DNA from: Actinoplanes derwentensis
Lineage (GTDB): Bacteria > Actinomycetota > Actinomycetes > Mycobacteriales > Micromonosporaceae
Assembly: GCF_900104725.1 (NCBI RefSeq)
Contig: NZ_LT629758.1
Span: 7,526,001-7,590,000 of the forward strand
DNA length: 64,000 nt
Reading direction: 5' to 3'
Part shown: one piece after another, positions 62,375-64,000 of the stretch
Position numbering within the stretch: position 1 is the stretch's first letter
Layout: the number at the start of each line of letters is the position of its first letter
Position numbers and translations under genes: made by a program
Notes under the pieces: model-generated
Told to the model about the DNA's origin: nothing
Databases searched by the model: none
Seen by the model: the letters and a program-made list of their open reading frames with translations, nothing else

Positions 62375-62531
62375 GCCGCGACCCCCGTCTCGTTACCGGG
62401 CACGGCATAGCCTGCCGGTTCGTCCCGCCTGCCTTGGCGAGGAGCGAAGAGCGAGGAGCGGCAGGTCGTAGCCGAGCGGAAGCGAGCTTGGGCCCCTCGT
62501 CCGCTTTAACGCAAAGGCCGCAATAAGGTTG
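62375..62531. other. Short intergenic region with G/A-rich repeats
   Basis: About 157 bp, with short imperfect GAGGAGCGAAGAGCG-type repeats near 62440-62462. No gene or terminator supported. Confidence 0.4.
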
Positions 62532-63041
62532 TTAGCCGGGCAATTTGCGCGCAGTGGCGGCCGAGAGGGTGGCGATCCGGGCTTCCCGCTTGGCGGTACG
62601 CAGTGCCCGGCGAGCCGTCCGCCGGCTCCGTTGCACCGCGTGTGACGTGCGGTAACGCAGTCCGGGACGGCCCTCGGTGTCGGCCGCCGCCAGCAGCAGC
62701 CCGCCGAGCAGACCAAGGTCCCGCAGCACCTGATCGCGGTTGTCCCGGTCGGACAGGGTGTGCGCCACCAGGCCGGTGGCCAGGACCGCGGCGGCCGGCC
62801 TGGTGAAGCGCCCGGTGGCCAGAGCCAGACCGGCCAGCACGTCGGCGACGGCCTTCACCCGGACCAGAGTGACCGGGTCGGTGGGCAGGCGTGGATCGGC
62901 TCGCTCCAGGAACGGCCGGGCCCGGTCGGCGAGCGGGCGAGCCGCCTCGGCCCGCTTCTCCGGCTGAGCCAGAGTGCGGACGCCGTCGAGCACAAAAATC
63001 GATCCGAGCATGGCGCGGGCAGCGGTGCGTACGGGCCTCAT
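62532..63041 (-). CDS. DoxX-like membrane protein
   Basis: 169 residues. The pattern is DoxX-like: MLGSIFVLDGVRTLAQP, VRVKAVADVLAGLALATGRF, PAAAVLATGLVAHTLSD, and RDLGLLGGLLLAAADTEGRP. About four hydrophobic segments and a basic, Arg-rich C-terminal tail. A small inner-membrane protein of unclear role, possibly redox- or envelope-related. It lies near the AAA ATPase on the same strand. Confidence 0.78.
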   Translation of the reverse strand: MRPVRTAARAMLGSIFVLDGVRTLAQPEKRAEAARPLADRARPFLERADPRLPTDPVTLVRVKAVADVLAGLALATGRFTRPAAAVLATGLVAHTLSDRDNRDQVLRDLGLLGGLLLAAADTEGRPGLRYRTSHAVQRSRRTARRALRTAKREARIATLSAATARKLPG

Positions 63042-63068
63042 GTCCTGGTTATACCCGCAACTGGGCCC

Positions 63069-64000
63069 TCACACCGGCTGGGTTCGGAGGTACCGGCCGA
63101 AGTGCGGGACGGTGAACGCCACGGTCCCTCGCTCGCCCGAGTAGATGAGTCCCTTTTTGATCAGCGCGTCCCGAGCCGGGGACAGGCTGGCCGGCTTACG
63201 CCCGAGCGAGACCGCGATCTCCGAGGTCGGCACCGCGGCGTCCATGTCGTTGCCGGGGTCGTCGGAGAGCGCCGCCATGGCCCGCATGTACTCCCGCTCG
63301 GCCGGGGTGGCCCGCTCGAACCGGGAGCCGAAGAAGCCGACCGCCAGCTCACCCTCGGCCTCCGGCGCGGCCACCCGGACGTCGGCGGCGGTGATCGGTG
63401 ACTGCGGCGCGTGATCCCAGGTCGCCTTGCCGTACGCCTGGACGAAGTACGGATATCCGCCCGACTTCTCGTACAGCAGATCCAGGGCCTCCTGGTCGTA
63501 GTCCACCCCCTCCCGCTCGGCCGGCACCCCCAGCGCGAGATCGGCGGCGTCCCGGTCCAGCCGGTCGATCCGGGCATAGCGGAACAGCCGCTCGGAGTAC
63601 GACTTGGCGGCCGACAACACGGCCGGCAGATGCGGCAGCCCGGCGCCGACCACGATCAGCGGCGCCCCGAGCTGCGACAACTCGTGACACGCCGCGCAGA
63701 GCGCCGACACGTCGGTGGCACTCAGGTCCTGCATCTCGTCGATGAACAGGGCGATCCCGGTGCCCACGTCAGTGGCCAGCGAAGCGACGTCGGTGAACAG
63801 CTCGACCAGATCGATCTCGATGTCGCCGGAGTCGGCACGACCGCGAGCCGGGGGTACGTCGATGCCGGGTGTCCACCGGTCCCGCAGCTTGGCGTTCTCG
63901 TCGTTGGCCCGCAGTGCGAACGCCTTGAGCACGCCCAGCACCTCGTCCACCCGATCCGGGTCCCGATGGTGCGGGGCCAACTCACGGATCGCCATGTGCA
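63069..64000 (-). CDS. AAA/STAND-type ATPase, C-terminal part (cut by window edge)
   Basis: About 310 visible residues at the C-terminal side. Walker B-like ALFIDEMQDLSATDVSALCA and the sensor-1 region LIVVGAGLPHLPAVLSAAKS, then the lid YEKSGGYPYFVQAYGKATWD, and a winged-helix-like C-terminus (RDALIKKGLIYSGERGTVAF). A visible ATG at 63995 is not the true start; the Walker A must lie outside the window. Family: Orc1/Cdc6-like or STAND ATPase, common in actinobacteria. Partner unknown. Confidence 0.8.
   Translation of the reverse strand, partial: HMAIRELAPHHRDPDRVDEVLGVLKAFALRANDENAKLRDRWTPGIDVPPARGRADSGDIEIDLVELFTDVASLATDVGTGIALFIDEMQDLSATDVSALCAACHELSQLGAPLIVVGAGLPHLPAVLSAAKSYSERLFRYARIDRLDRDAADLALGVPAEREGVDYDQEALDLLYEKSGGYPYFVQAYGKATWDHAPQSPITAADVRVAAPEAEGELAVGFFGSRFERATPAEREYMRAMAALSDDPGNDMDAAVPTSEIAVSLGRKPASLSPARDALIKKGLIYSGERGTVAFTVPHFGRYLRTQPV

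Noticed and set aside
1..64000. Insertion sequences or prophage
   Set aside because: I see no transposase, integrase or phage genes; the intein is the only mobile element I can support.

Overview
The window is high-GC DNA with GTG/TTG starts, many 4-bp start/stop overlaps and a classic actinobacterial replication-origin neighbourhood. Actinobacterial traits are the 14-bp parS site, a CwlM-like amidase, SigM with its anti-sigma factor, MurJ with a pseudokinase, inositol-phosphate synthase, SigE-family sigma factors and a long parA-proximal region. Gene order follows the dnaA-rpmH to dnaB segment known from Streptomyces. It also matches two Mycobacterium tuberculosis blocks (Rv3907c-Rv3924c and Rv0046c-Rv0058). 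Codon and protein style suggest Micromonosporaceae, perhaps Actinoplanes; this genus-level guess is inference.

Layout. 1-7186: the 5' end of dnaA (minus), then the plus-strand run rpmH, rnpA, yidD, yidC, jag/khpB, rsmG, parA, parB. 7187-12195: about 5 kb with no gene I can support. It holds six perfect parS sites plus one near-perfect one, four short-unit tandem arrays each lying next to a parS site, a 40-bp palindrome centred on parS, a G-rich strand-skewed stretch, and an island of five DnaA boxes interleaved with two parS sites. It looks like a centromere/origin-control region. 12196-26356: HIT-like gene, Ddl-type ATP-grasp ligase, PLP aminotransferase, GNAT, cwlM-like amidase, trxB-trxA, sigM-anti-sigma, murJ and a membrane pseudokinase, a hypothetical gene, and the CCA-adding enzyme. 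26353-31728: SigE-type sigma/beta-propeller pair, secreted Ig-like protein, ogt, ino1, a PadR regulator with a clear operator, and a DUF5318-type protein. 31901-42306: class A PBP, two GT-C-type membrane proteins, endonuclease IV, a secreted protein, and the rpsF-ssb-rpsR-rplI operon with an SD-sequestering leader.

42454-49992: a 1,469-residue low-complexity, tryptophan- and pentapeptide-repeat membrane protein, divergent from dnaB. dnaB carries a 426-residue intein with a LAGLIDADG endonuclease and has a second DnaA-box cluster upstream. 50278-55946: YbaB-like protein, nucleotidyltransferase, zinc-ribbon protein, GT87-like membrane protein and a GGDEF-EAL protein, all minus. 56247-59086: moaC, mogA/moaB, moeA, moaE (molybdopterin synthesis). 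59209-60990: a secreted sensor-like protein, a SigE-family sigma factor and a membrane anti-sigma-like protein whose outer domain duplicates the secreted one. The end holds another GT87-like protein, a DoxX-like protein and an AAA ATPase cut by the window edge.

Together the genes cover chromosome segregation (ParABS), replication initiation (DnaA, DnaB, SSB), wall synthesis (YidC, MurJ, CwlM, PBP, Ddl), redox control and translation. The parts most worth following up are the parS/repeat/DnaA-box region, the giant repeat protein beside dnaB, the paired secreted/anchored sensor domains around a sigma factor, and the rpsF leader.
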